A stretch of DNA of 64,000 bases from Mercenaria mercenaria (GCF_021730395.1 NC_069373.1:45970501-46034500), one strand, 5' to 3'. Shown: positions 34,713 through 48,236, numbered from the stretch's first letter. Notes: generated by a model from the sequence alone, not told the origin. Translations and numbers: made by a program.

Positions 34713-35020
34713 TTTCATTTTTCAAACTGTATTTTATTAATACAATAGCAGACTTGTAAATGTCAGGAAACGGTCGAGCATTATTGACATGGAATTATTA
34801 TTTGCTTTAAGGTAGTTTTGCACGTTCGGGTGCTTTTTTACGATGTAGAATTTGATTAAACGTTTGAGAATGTACTTTGAACAATTGCCTGCCAAACGAT
34901 GGAGTCGTGTGCTTGAATTTTTGCTACTGTAACACTGGTTTGAAAAACTCGGACCTAACCAAAGTTTTCATAATTATGATGATATTTTCGCGAATAGAAT
35001 AGTTTGTACAACGTAGATTT

Positions 35021-36120
35021 TAAAGACGCTCGCTACAGTTTCGTAATTTTTTTCTCAATAATAGATTTTGATGAAATGTTTTGTATTAAAGATCATGTTA
35101 TGATGTATTGAAAAATGAAATAAAAATACTAGGTCACCAGCTTTGTTTCAATTTAATTTGCCCCTAGGTATGGTGCTATGTTAAACATTTTTCAAAATTT
35201 CTGTAATCCTAAAATATATTTCAGTAAAGTACAATAATCAGCATAACTTTGATTATCTAAGCATTTTTGTAACGGAAAACAATATATCTATTTGAAACAT
35301 GCTCAGAGAAATCAAACGAACATGATTTTGTAAAGAAAGGAATACTTGTTCAGCAGACCCAAGGGCTATTTTTGCATATTTTTGTCAGTTTTAAGTTGGT
35401 ACTTCTGCTATTTTATGGGGTTTCACATAATAGAATTTAATCAAACTCTGCACATACCTTTAGTTATGTCTACCTAATCTAAAACAAAAAGAAAATTGAT
35501 AGGTCACCATATTAGATTTCGCTTAAATCAAATTACAACGAGGTGGGGTGTGGCGGGCATTTATACAACGCAGGTTGGCACGAAATACTCTTTCAGTGTT
35601 TGAGCAAATGACTTAGAAATGTATATAAAAAATTATCAAACGGCAGGTTTCTTAATAATCGGATTTTAAGGTGTTTCTGAAGCATTTTGATGGCATACAA
35701 CGATGAAAGTTTCCGCCTTTTTTTAAACAAAACCTATTGTTTACGAATGTACGGTACGGGTACGGTACGGGATTAGAAACAGCTGTGACTCAATGCAGAG
35801 TTGGAGCGTTGGTATAAATAACAGACTCCAGTATATGTCGGATTGAAGGAGCTTGAACTAAAAGTACTTTAAATGTATATATTTTGTAACCATGGTGATA
35901 CTTACCCTAACCTTTAGTCAGTATATTATACATTGTGTACATAAAATGCATGCGAACATACAATAATTTGCGAATTTTTGCCGTACGCGACATTAGATAA
36001 TCACTTCCGGGCATGCGCAGAAGACCGCACCAACACTGCAGTGAGCTACATCGAAACCAAATTGGCACGGTGTTGGGGTAAATATCGACCCGTCCGGAAA
36101 AACTGTAGCGAGTGCCTTTA
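35021..36120. mobile_element. 1.1-kb element with TAAAG(A/G)C(A/G)CTCGCTACAG ends
   Basis: Left TAAAGACGCTCGCTACAGTT and right AACTGTAGCGAGTGCCTTTA are inverted. Similarity between the two GPCR duplicates stops at the left end, so this is an insertion specific to copy 1. No transposase recognised. Confidence 0.7.
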
Positions 36121-36752
36121 ATAACACATTTCAAAATCATAAATCATCATATGTGTGATTTTCAAAATATAGAGACAAAACTGTGACATATGGGTTGAAA
36201 ATTCAAACCTTCTTGTTATGTTGGTCACCTACTTAAACGATACCAAATATTTCATATTACAAGGAATAACTTTGGGAAAGTGTTGAGAAATACCAATCAG
36301 AACACATTTAAACCTTTAATTCGAAAATTCAGTGATTATCCAGTAATGCATTGTTATAGTGTTTTATGGAAATGAATTATGTTTAACTATTTTGTTCTAT
36401 ATTTATGACAAATAATAGGTGCATATGTATGATTTGAAGTTTATTTAATCAAGTGTTTGTAGATATTGCTTTTTAAAATGACTTTTTTTTTTGCTGCCAA
36501 TCTGACATAGAAATAAACATTTACTTGAATTAGTTTTTGCTGAATGAAACATTATTTCCAAATTATTATCAAACTTATTTTGTATCACATGTTACATGTC
36601 CATAAACCAGAATGTCCAGTAATTTCAATTTCAAAATTGTCCACGCAAAGTTGAGTTATTTTACAGGTGCAAATATCTATTGAAAATCCTTGTAACATTC
36701 ATCTATTATTAGTTTTTTGTTCGTGAAAGATTACTGGTGATCAACTTAAGAC

Positions 36753-36836
36753 ATATCGAGGGCTTAGAGCGAAACTGGTCTATCTGCTTCTATTTCTATA
36801 TACAGATAGACCAGTTTCGCTCTAAGCCCTCGATAT
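36753..36836. repeat. Perfect 34-bp inverted repeat with 16-nt loop
   Basis: Arms 36753-36786 and 36803-36836 pair without a mismatch; the arm contains GGGCTTAGAGCGAAACTGG and the loop is CTTCTATTTCTATATA. It is either a recent palindromic insertion or a hairpin-forming transcript. Confidence 0.9.
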
Positions 36837-38468
36837 AGAATAACTCCAAAACTGAAAATTATCACAACAAAACATGAAAAGCATATCATGCTTTAAGCGA
36901 AAATAAAAGTGACTTTAAGCTTAGCTAACACATTGTAATCATTTATTTTATACGCATTGCTTCATATAAAAATATGAAAATAACACAATCTCATGAACAG
37001 TAAAATGGAATGATAAAATTCATACATACACTGTTATGTTTCTGAGAAGGTGCACAGGGAACAAAATGCAGCAAATCATATATTTCTAGAATATGATCAT
37101 AGTAAGTAAAACTCTTTCAGCTACACAATATTCACTAGTAGACATTTACATAGTTACATAGCTAAACTTAATGGCTGAAGAAGCAATACAATTCATGTTT
37201 CAATTTTTTATATGTAAAGTTGCTACTTTAAAAATGTTAAATTGCCCAGTGCTTCTAAATTATTAGATTGAACTGCCAGAAAATACTATAGTAATGCCAC
37301 GGTAATTAATGAATGTCAAAAAGGGTGCCTAGGGGATATCACTTTTGGTTTTGCTTTGTATCTACTGTAACTCCTTTTCCAGAAAAAAAAAAGTAAAAAT
37401 AAAAACGTATTTAAAAAAAATCTGACACTTTACTAATGAAAAGGTGCATAGGAGACAGTTTGGGTCTATAGACCTGCATTTAGAGTCTGAAGAAGTAGGA
37501 AAATCCCAACACATTTTGTCTTCAAAACTGAAAGGTTGAAAGTCTAGGAAAACATAAGGACTTTAAAACAGTAATACGGTTATGAAATTGTAGTGTCCAA
37601 CATATAAATTCAGTATATGCTTTTCACATTTTTTGAAGGGGGTTCAATCACATGTGACAAGAAGTGACATATTGGTTGGAATAATGGGTAATTTATGAAA
37701 AAGTGTTTTGCTTAAAATGTGCAGAGATTAAGTCAAATCAAAATATCAAAGCTTTAACAATAAAGCTTGGTTTGAAAAAAAAATGCATACAGCTGAAAAC
37801 TAGCATTCATGTACTAAAATGTCACTTTTGTGGTGTGCACAGGGGACCAATTTAGCTATATTATTCAAGATGACAGTCATTAAGCTGAAATTTCACATGT
37901 TGTTTTACTTCATTGATCTGGATATAGATTGTCAAAACCATTTTCTAAAACTAAACCAAATTAAAGTAAAGTGAGAGAGAAACAATCGTTATTTTGAAAA
38001 CCACCCATATTGCATCTTTTAAGATTTAAGTGCTATATTTGGACTTACTTCACGTGCCAACACTTTTGTTGCTACCTTATATCTTTAGAAAGAAATTAAT
38101 ATTACCGTTTATACTATTATATGTAGGATGATTGCCTATTCCGTATGTCGGGCCCATGTTTTATGTTATAATAACTGGATAAATGCCGTGATGTCATGAT
38201 TTCTGGTTTATCTAACGTGCAGAAGCTGTTTTCATCGCTTTAAAATATTAATCTATGTACATTATTTATGTGTTCAGTTATTCCCATTTTGCATCTGATG
38301 TTATGTGTGTTAAGGACTTGATGTTGTGGAAAATATTGTTTCGGAAAATACCATTATACATTGAAAACATACAGCGCATGTAAAGCATGTGCTCGTTGCA
38401 TTTAAGATTAAACTTTGTATCACAATTTATGAATAAACAAAAACATTATAAACACTCAAGAATTTAAG

Positions 38469-38499
<31 letters not shown>

Positions 38500-38929
38500 G
38501 TTTCGTAGTTTATTTTGAATGTTATAGACCTATCATGGCGTTTAGACATAGACCGACTACCGTCATCATTGTTACCAGTCAGCAGAAAATAGTTTACCCA
38601 AGGAATAAACAAAAATGTGGATCCTTGTCGGCATATCTTACGAAGATTTACGGAATATGCTGAAATTTGCCATCTTTGGTGACATAAATAACTACAAGTC
38701 ATAGTTTATACCAAGTAGTTTCGATCTTTGATGGCAAAACTTTGTTTCATTTACACGGTATTATGACAAAATAGGTAGAGACATGTGTTAAATCGTGACA
38801 TATTAAGTTCTGTAAATAATATACTGCTTGTGAAACAGTTTGCAGCCGTTGAAATTTCAACTTTTGGCGTCCTATTTGCACGGGTAAATATATTTCTATT
38901 TTGTTTCATGATGTTTTTCTCTTAACAAT
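36837..38929. other. Leader-intron sequence of GPCR copy 1
   Basis: No protein signal. 38010-38240 aligns with 48070-48480 of the second copy. A T-run lies at 38470-38499. Confidence 0.45.
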
Positions 38930-39164
38930 GAGCCGCACCATAAGAAAACCAACATAGTGCATTTGCAATCAGCAAGGATCCAGACCAGCCTGCGCTTCCG
39001 CGCAGTCTGCTGAGGATCCATACTGTTCGCTTTCAAAGCATATTGCATTTAGTGAAACCGTCAGCGAACAACATGGATCCTGACCAGACTGCGCGGATGC
39101 GCAGACTGCTCTGGATTCATGCTTGTCGCAAATGCACTATGTTGGTTTCCCCATGATGCGGCTC
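38930..39164. mobile_element. Palindromic MITE ('DPDQTA' type), copy 1
   Basis: GAGCCGCACCATAAGAAAAC and its inverse at the right end (TGATGCGGCTC) bound ~235 bp with internal GGATCC...GACCAGACTGCGCGGATGCG inverted motifs. Same family at 48237-48443 and 63006-63232. Confidence 0.85.
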
Positions 39165-41240
39165 AGTTCGTCTTCGTTTTTTTTTTTTTTTTGTTTTTTT
39201 TATAAAATTCTCTGTATTTTATTCAAATGTTGGAATGTACCGGTTCCTAACAGCGTTTGTGTTCTTCTTGTCATTTTCTAGCAGATTTTAACATTCAGTT
39301 ACTTTTTGCTGAAATAATTACCAATTCTACACTTTAATCTATTCTTGTAAAATACTAATCAGTATAGAATAACAGTATCTAAATGGTACAAGCTTTAATA
39401 CTGTAATATACTATAATGCAAAAGAGAAGCAATATTAATTTTGTATTTCAACTCTTAGAAAGTTTCAGATTGGTAATGGATTGAAAATAGTTTTATGTGG
39501 AAAGTACAAAATTGGAATTTCATTACTACATCATGCTTCTTCGTTTTTTTGCAGACATAAATTATTTATTGTCTTCTGTACCTTAGGGACTGTTACAGTT
39601 CAATCAACCATTACCCTGCTAAATTTCTAAAACGGACTGGTCCATCATTCAATTTTGGCAGTTACGTTTATTACTCAAAGAGCTTTTCATTTGAAAATTT
39701 ACTGTCTAAATAGCGAACAGTGCAGACAATGATCAGCCTGCCTTGGTCGCAAAGGCAAAATCACTTGCCGCTAACAGGCTAAAGGGTAACTAGTAACTAC
39801 AGGAGCTGACTCGATGTGGATGTATTTTCATCGATCCGTTGGAAGGAATGCAACATATCTCAGCAACATAAATCTGAGTTTTATAAATTTTCATTGTTAA
39901 TATCATTCTATTATGTATTTAAAGGTATACGAGCTGTATTTTGGGTCGAACAAACTATATAGATCTACATACACAGTTTGACCCCTAGCCTGTACCTTAT
40001 CTTATGTCTAACTCAGTGCAAATCGTTATTCCTTGACGTATAACCAGCACTCTCTATATTCCATTAATATATAAGGACAATTAGGCTTATTATCGATTTA
40101 AATGTTACAGTAACAGATATGATATGATATGTCCCTTCGACACACTTAAACATATTTTAAATTCTGTCTTATCAATATATCATGATAAGTTTGACAACTT
40201 TGACAAGATCTTTTCATTTCTTCCAGAAGGTCAGAGACCCATGAGGAATAACAAAGCATATATACAAATATGGCGATAAAGTAAATATGATATAACCGGA
40301 AAGCATCATCACATGTGATTATATAATTAAATTATCACTTTTAGACATGCGTTCTACATTAACAGCGTCAACAAATTAACACATATACATCGTATTTTTA
40401 CTATAAGTACAGGTTCTTGAAAAATAAAGTACATATTAATTAGGAAGATATAACTGACTAGAACTATATATGTTTCTAGCTGATGTAAGAAACATCAAAG
40501 GTCAACATTATCATATGCAAGTTATATCTTTTTTTACGATTACAACATGTTCTTGTATTTCATCTAACCTAGTCACATTTTTTAGAAGTTCATATACGAG
40601 TGTAATTGAAAAGTATACATCAAGGATACATAGATGATTACAAACAACGAAACATTATTTACGTAAGTGGAAACAAAAACAATATATGGAAAATTATCCG
40701 TTTTCGCTTGACCTTGTTACAAAATCGAAAAGTTTGCAGCAAGGTCCTGCACGAAGAAAAGTCTTCATCTAAAAATAATAGACCAGTGATTATAATGGCA
40801 CTGTAATTTAAAAGTAAAATCAATATTTTGAATAAAAAAAGAATTTAATTTATAAGTTCACTTTTGGCTTAATGTAAGCAACAATCAAATAGATAATAAC
40901 GTCTACAAATTTAACTCGTAAAAATTGTTTTACTTTATGCTACTCTACGACGACAAATTCAGTTTAGCATTGCCAATTTTAAAAATATGTTGTATGTGTT
41001 AACATTACTGTGCGACAGGTTCAGTTTAAATCGCCAAATTTAACAATTGCAAACAGGTTGTCATACTAAACGATACTGTATGGAATATTTTGTTTCATTC
41101 TTAATAATGCTTGAAAGCAACCACGACCTCAGGAATAGCAATTATTACTTTGTTGTTTGAATAATCATTCTTATTTTTGAATAATCATATTTACATGCTA
41201 TAATTTTTTCAACGTTTAAAACTTTGATTTTTTTTGCAGG
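39165..41240. other. Leader-intron sequence of GPCR copy 1, ending in a conserved acceptor
   Basis: About 39930-41240 aligns with 49230-50340 in the second copy. It ends in TTTTTTTTGCAG before GCATCATCTGAAAGCAAG; the second copy has TTTTGTAG before GCTATCATCTGAAAGC. A shared 3' splice site is thus likely about 140 bp before the receptor ATG. Confidence 0.55.
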
Positions 41241-41377
41241 CATCATCTGAAAGCAAGGTATGGAATGACAAATGTTTTGAAGAAAATAAATTAAAAAAGT
41301 TATAACACTTTATAGGAAGTGCTTGTGAAACTCTGGTATGAAAGGACACTCAGGGAAATCTTACTTAAGCAGGTGCA

Positions 41378-42566
41378 ATGGAAACATTTGAGGACAATAG
41401 TTCAAAAACTTTGGATGAATTAAACGAAAAAGAAATTGTACGAAAGCATACCCCTGCTGACATTTCTATCAATATTGCTTTTATGTGGGATTGCTGGAAA
41501 TTCTTTGGTGTTTTATATATTCCTAAAGACGTATGCACTTTCTACATTTCGTTTATTCGTAATATTTCTTTCTGCAGTTGACCTATTCGTCTGCGCTTTT
41601 GCTATTCCACTAGAGATGATAACTCTTATGTTGGACTATAAAAATGATATAGGATGGCTTTGCAAATTGTTTCCTTTTGTCCTGTCATGGCCTACAATTA
41701 CATCTGTATCCCTGTTGCTTGTAATTGCCACTGACAGATATCGGAAAGCGTGTACGCCATTTTCATGGCAGTTTACTCATAAAGCAGCAAGAAATGTTTT
41801 TATTTCTTGTATATTTGTAAGCATGGGGGCTTCTATATTGTCTCCAGTAATGTTTGGTGTGCGAAAAGCTAAGCACAGTCTTTATAATGTAACAATATTT
41901 CAATGTGAGATAACAGAATCAATGAAACAAACACCACTTCCACTGATAAATAGCATCATATTTGCTCTACTGTTTTTTGGATCAATGACAGGAATTACTG
42001 TTTTATATATCTGTATAGCTGCTCGTGTTAAACAGCAACTTAAACGGAAGCATCAAATGGTTGGTAGACATGTACATAGTAGAAACGCAATGAACATAGG
42101 GGACGCATCTAAAAGGGTCGCTGAAAAACAGAAAAGAAACTGCTATGGAATAGATGCCGGAAGATCTACGTGCAACATTGCACTTGATTCTGGCTCAATT
42201 GATACATTCAGTGAAAAGAAACAAGACACATTAGAGGAAGATCAAAACCACAAAGAAAAATCTCTGACCACAAAATCCAGGTCTTCAACACAGAAAATGG
42301 GAACCAGTAAGAACAGAACGACACTGGTTATGTTTACGGTGTCATCAATGTTTTTCATCTCGTTTGTACCATCAACTTACTTAAACGTGACACGAGTTTT
42401 GAAGAAAGGTTTCTTAGAATCTTTAAACGATTCTGAAAGATCGGTATACAAATTTTTCTTTCGGTTTTACCTTCTTAACAGTGTGATCAATCCAGTGATA
42501 TACGGAATATTTGATCCTCATTTCAGAAATTCTTGTAAAAGGCTTTTCTGTTGCAAACGCCCCTGA
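41378..42566 (+). pseudogene. Class A GPCR, tandem copy 1, frameshifted near the N-terminus
   Basis: From the ATG at 41378 the frame encodes METFEDNSSKTLDELNEKEI then leaves the receptor frame. Copy 2 shows why: CGAAGC there is CGAAAGC here (41441-41447), one extra A. After that base the receptor frame is open to the stop at 42564-42566, with no other break. It keeps GIAGNS (TM1), SAVDLF (TM2), WLCK, TDRY (TM3 end), a ~95-residue third loop, TM6 MFFISFVPS and NPVIY (TM7). No ATG reopens the frame before TM2. The near-perfect rest means the loss is very young, or the base is an assembly error, in which case this is a working paralogue of the receptor at 50477. The receptor would sit in the plasma membrane and signal through G proteins. 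Confidence 0.8.
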
Positions 42567-43967
42567 AAGAGAGGGAGAGAGGTTTCTGTGATAAACTGAT
42601 ATATGGATTATTTTATCCATGATGTAGAAATCCGTGCATATTCATATATCAAACATATATAAGTGATATATTTGTTTTGAAATATTTAAATGTAATAAGC
42701 AGGTGATAGACGGCAATGCTGATAATAGAATTTATGTATACTTAATTTACCATTTAACAAATAAAATTGGAAAACGTGTTTCCTTACTTGTTCCAGTAAA
42801 TGATTAGATATATTATATGCATATTTAAGAAAGCTTGTCAAAGTTTTACTGTTGATACGAACCATTAGCAAAACATAAAAATTAAGGTCACTACAAGTAC
42901 TTCACATTCATTCAGACATGGTTTGTCTTTCTTTAAATACTAATATGGGTCTGTTGTTAAGAACACATTATGCTATAAGGCAAGACTATAGTAACGCTGC
43001 CAGTCTTAGGCATAATTAGTCTTCATGAATGCAACGGCTCCCCGTTCGTCCATCTGGAGTTTATATGACTGATGAGGCTTACTGCCCAGATTGATGGTGG
43101 TATGTTTTGAATGCATCGGCTTTGGTGCTAGGAGCTGGAATGGATATTTGTCTAGATAAAGGATATTATACCATGTGGACCTTTTGTTATTGAATAACAA
43201 TTTTGTTTGATTTGGGAATACATTTTCACATAAAAATTAATTGTGCATAGGTAGCGCAAACTTGATTTCATATTATCATAAAAGGAACTTTTTGTTGAGG
43301 CTCTGTATGATACGCAGCAAGGCAATATCACTCACTGCATTTTACAGTTTGTACGCTATTTTGATAATGTTAGAACTGTCTAATTCTATTTGACGTCAGT
43401 ACTTAAATACAATAGCAGACGTACATTATCGTTACTATTATTATTATTATTGTTGTTGTTGTTGTCGATACACACGTTATGATTATGTCTATTCTAATAT
43501 TTGATTTAAGTATGTGATTAAAAGCCGCTTTAAACATAATGTGTATTTTGTATAAAAGCCGCACACGTACATATATTTTAAACATATTATATAGTAACGC
43601 CATTTACTTGACATCATGTTTTCATTTTTGTCCATGCAAAGAGTATTCCTTCAGCCAGTAATAGCGGTACACATTTTACTTAATAGTAAAAAATGATAAA
43701 AGTAAGAATCTTTAGGTGCATTTGAACATTTGATTCATCACCTGCTATTTGAAAAAAATAAGTTTAATCTTTAATTTTAATTGACCCAAGCCACGTTTTT
43801 TTGTACGCCCTCATTTCGTCTCTTCATTTTGTCCCTTCTATCTTCTATATGAAACGTGTATAAGTGCATGTCATATAAGAGTTTATCTAAAACATGTTGT
43901 TTTTTTTTTGCATAAAACCATTAATATGAAACATTAGGTGCAAGCGTTTCCATTCTTTTGATAAATA
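42567..43967. other. 3' flank of GPCR copy 1
   Basis: About 42580-43610 is alignable with 51768-52845 beyond the second receptor, for example ACCATGTGGACCTTTT. It is probably 3' UTR and downstream sequence. No separate gene seen. Confidence 0.5.
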
Positions 43968-44868
43968 CAGTCGAAACTCGGTATCTCAAACTCGCTTACC
44001 TCGAAATTCCGCTTAAGTCGAAGAAGTTTTCAAGTCCCGTCAAATGTCCTTCTTTATATATGTAATTCAACTCCGGGTACGTCAAAATTTGACTTACCGA
44101 GACTCCGGATGTGTCGAAAGGGATTTTCAGTCCCGTCAGTAAAATTTAAGTGCATTGTAAACTCGGTAAGTCGAATTGAGGAAAATATGCAATAAAATTT
44201 CACACATCTCTTCGTGAAAGTGGTTGGTTTTTAACACATGTCCATGTTGTTGCCTAACCAGAGACCCGCGATGCCGACATATCAAAGGGGCGGCGATAAT
44301 CAGAGTGAGATGATGTCATACTTGTTTGCACGTGCCATAATTATAATTGTTAAATGTAAACATTAGATTTCTTAATCAGTGGTCATTTGTTTTTGAGTCG
44401 TTATGAAAACTGCTTTTAATTTAAACTAATGAATTAAATTTGAAGAGCTAGGATCTTTGGTAAGGAATAATTAGAGGTAATCGCAATGTGAATGAATAAA
44501 AATTAACTTCTTGGGGGAATGTATCATTCGTTCAAAATGTCAGATTGAAATGCTGTCAATCCTCAGGGAGAGAAACGTGGTACAAAACGAAACTTTGCTC
44601 AAAAACATTTGAGGTTAGTATCATTTTCATTCTTCAAAATAGTGAAAACTTTAGTAAACACAAACTGTACGGAATAGTGTACGTGTATAGTGCCTAAAGC
44701 GTATACAAAGCATCACGGATACAGCGTTTATTTTTTATTAAAATTTCTCATAACTAAACCAACTTTTTTCATCATTTCGTCCATACGTCGCTTCTCATAA
44801 CTCGAATTCCGGTTATCTCGAAATAAAAGGCACGGTCCCTTGAAATTGGAGATATCGAGTTTCGACTG
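43968..44868. mobile_element. Pogo/Tigger-type MITE, 901 bp
   Basis: Ends CAGTCGAAACTCGGTATCTC and GATATCGAGTTTCGACTG are inverted and bordered by TA on both sides. Inside are further short GTCGAA/TTCGAC motifs near the ends but no transposase. Confidence 0.8.
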
Positions 44869-46720
44869 TATATGTTTTGAATGATATACACTTTATTTTG
44901 GTAAGATAAGTATTTGATGAGTCCAAATACGGTTTATTTTCACTTGTTTTGAAGAATAAGTAACTTCAGCAGTAAGTTATTGTTGAAGCGTCTTACGCAG
45001 ACGTGTATTAATTTAATATCGAGATGATTTCTATGACATATTCTATTCAAAATTATTTTAATAAAATCCATTCATAGATTGCATGATAATTTGAATAAAG
45101 TTACTATGAAATAATAAAATGATTTAAGCATAACACGCATAAAACTTGCCACATACCATTTAATAAAATCAACGTGGGCATGTATAACACTGGTAAGGCT
45201 AGGATTATCAAATATTTGTTAGGAATAGCAAATTTTAAATATAATTTCAAAGTCATTTCGTGACTTTCGCAACACTTGTTATTTAGCCAACAGTTGGTAT
45301 ATGTTTTAATTTGAATGGGAACTATGTTGATATACTTACATGTACTCAACGGTTTTTCTAACTCCACACTCAGTTGAACAAAACAACAACGACCACAATT
45401 TACGTAGATTCATTGAGCCGTGACAGTTGCAATATGATAACCCAAAAATAAAGTTTTACAAAATAAGTTCCCGTTTGTGCTGGTCGCTATGCGGAAAATA
45501 CTGCAATCTCCTGTGATCAATCAGTTCTCTACTCGATATCCTCTTATCTTGAAATCGGATACTTTACTGTGTGATTTACCAGTTAATCAAATTTGTGTCC
45601 AGAGACATGCATGAGTTTTGCAGTTGAGATTTTGCGCTACAGCGCCACAGCAGCGCAATAGTAATCCACAAAGCAACGAGTGCATATTTCTCGATGCAAA
45701 GCTGAACATCCTTTTGTTGCATATTCGATTTCACTTTAAAAGAAATACACATATTGCTCGTTTTGCAGAGTAAATTTGCAAATTATCGGCATAAATGTAC
45801 TTTTTGACGTCACGTTATCCGTTTATATGGTGTCATTAGTTACGTTACAAAATATATATGAAAGTTACCCTTTGATATTGAAAATATGACTCCATTTTGA
45901 TCAAGGCGGACCAAAATTATTTCTTTGGTTTTCTTTGTAAAAATAACCTATTTTTCGAATATTAAGAAAATACTTCTAAGAGTTCATAATAAGTTAATTG
46001 TTAACATGTACTTAAATCACGGGAAAAAACTTAGAAATGTGAAGGCCTACAGTAAATTTAATTACAAAGTATACTACTTCTTACTTTAAAAAAGAGCTGT
46101 AAGGTGAACATAGTATATTTCAAAATTTCCAATACTAGTACCTTGTTTGTTAACAACATATTCTTCTGAAATAGTTCTTGTTGCAAATACTATCACTGTT
46201 ATTTTGACATAAATGTACATTTCATTATTACAAAAGAAACATCTTTCAAGTAATTATACATTAAATTTGTTTTCGAAAAAAATAGTTTACTTTCTTATGA
46301 ATGGTCTATTCTTTTATTATAATTTGTAACTACTGACACCCCATCAATTTATACTTGTCTAATTTCCTCAGAAAAACTTCTTTTAATATTTGGAAATGAA
46401 AGTAGTCAGTCATTTAGGTGACAATTCCCGCAGGTAACAAACCTTAGATATATCATATAGCTGTTTTTCTCCATGGTATTGATTTTCTCTCATATCAGCC
46501 CTGAGGTAAATTCTTCCTACTGAGAAGCCGCCTTTTTTTAAAGTTCTTGAGTTTGAATCACCAAGCTCGTTGTAGATAATATTCAAAGTAAGGACGATCA
46601 GTATTTTTGCTCAGTGGTCTTCTAAAGCGCATAGAATTAAAGACTTGCACATTCTTATCTCACAGAAAATGATGCACTGAAATGCATAGTTAGTGAGATA
46701 GTTTAGTTTACCACGCTGAA
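44869..46720. other. Distal part of duplicated unit 1
   Basis: 45780-46640 aligns with 52850-54450 in patches (for example ATGTGAAGGCCTACAGTA against ATGTGAAGGTCTAACAGTA). No gene seen. Confidence 0.45.
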
Positions 46721-46807
46721 GACTCCGTCCTACGTAAAGCTCCACGTTAGACTCCGCCCTACATAAAGCTACGCGATAGACTCCGCCCTATATAAACCTC
46801 CGCGATA
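46721..46807 (+). promoter_or_regulatory. Triplicated 29-bp TATA promoter block, GPCR copy 2
   Basis: Three adjoining 29-bp units, 46721-46749, 46750-46778 and 46779-46807, each start GACTCCG(C/T)CCTA. The TATA core reads TACGTAAA, TACATAAA and TATATAAA in turn; only the last (46789-46796) is a canonical TATA box. Copy 1 has one unit. This position would start a leader exon spliced to the receptor exon at 50477. Confidence 0.5.
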
Positions 46808-48236
46808 AAAAATACACCCTTTTTTAAGTTGCAGTGAACAACCTACGACCGTATACGTAACAAATTATAATGGCGGTTTATAATTCATTGGCAAAATGAC
46901 GGACTATTTCTCTTCCAATTCTTTCTTGATTTGTGCTATCATTTAGTATCGTTTGATATAACAGACTGTTAACCATGTTTACTCTGATTGTAGAGCGTCA
47001 GTCATACAACCAATCTTCAGCCATGCTAAGCTAACAATCAATAGAAATAATCCGATAATTATAGAAATTTCAATGAATAGATTAATTATTTAAGAAATAA
47101 AGGACATAGTCGCAAATCAGAAATAATGCCAGCTTAATTGTTATTTGCTTGGAAATAATCGATGAAAATTTAATTACAAATTCAAAGCAATTCTTTGTAA
47201 ATTATTCGTAAATAATTTGTTATTCTCTTTTATTTCCCTCAAATATTGAGGTATAAAAGATAGAAACAACACCTTTTAGACACATATTCTGCGTAATTGT
47301 ATTTGTCAAACTATGTTCTTATATCAATACAATTTTCAAGCTTCTATCATTAGGAAATATTCGTGCATTATTGACATGGAATAAGTATTTTTCATTTACT
47401 GTAAGGAACTGTTGCATGTTCTGGTACTTCTCATTTACGGTGTAGAATTTAATTAAACCTTCAGATTCTAAAGATTAAGAATTTACTTTGAATATTTGAG
47501 CAAAAAATATAGGGTTGTTTGAGTGACTTTTTGACATAGTGCTTTGAACAATTCGGATCTGGTGCAAGTTTTTATAATTATGATGACATTTTCGCGAACT
47601 GGAAAATAGATTTTAGTTTTGCGTGCTTTGTTGGCACACAAGGTACGGTTTTGAGTTCAGATGCGTAGTAATCTAATCACGAAAGCCGAAGGCCTGAATG
47701 ATTAATTACGAAGCACCAGAACGAAACGTCGTGTTTTTTTAATTGCCTTTAAAACAAGCAAAACTAAAATATATCTGCATTCTTAATGGTTTGATTTACA
47801 TCAAGAACGGATACTATTCTGGAATAAAATTCGGGTTTGAATACGAGGGACTAAACCGGAAAGTAGGTCATTTTGCGAATCGTGTTCTAATCGACATTCA
47901 ATACACGGTAAAATACTTCTTTGTTTATATAAAAGAAAATCTTAAAAGTGTTAGAATAGAACTTTTGTACCATGTTGATTTTAATAAAATATTTTAAAAT
48001 TGTAAATCACTATAATTATTGACTTTTTAAAGTTTTAATGAAATGTGTATGCCAGTATACTTATTTTCTAAATGTTTTCACGTGATATAATATTTGACTG
48101 CATTATGGACTCACTTGCCAGCAGTTTTGTTGTTATCTTATATCTTTAGGCAGAAGTAAATGTTATCATTTATACAAATGAACATGCGGGATAACATATA
48201 TTTGTAAGATGACGAAGGGTCCAGGTTTTATAATAT
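46808..48236. other. Leader region of GPCR copy 2
   Basis: 47065-47300 and 47400-47600 align with 34512-34735 and 34807-34990 of copy 1. 47620-48000 has no counterpart in copy 1 and holds an unrecognised 84-codon open frame (47743-47997) without a clear ATG, not called a gene. Confidence 0.4.

Noticed and set aside
47743-47997. 84-codon open frame in the GPCR copy 2 leader
   Set aside because: No clear ATG start, no counterpart in copy 1 and no recognisable motif.
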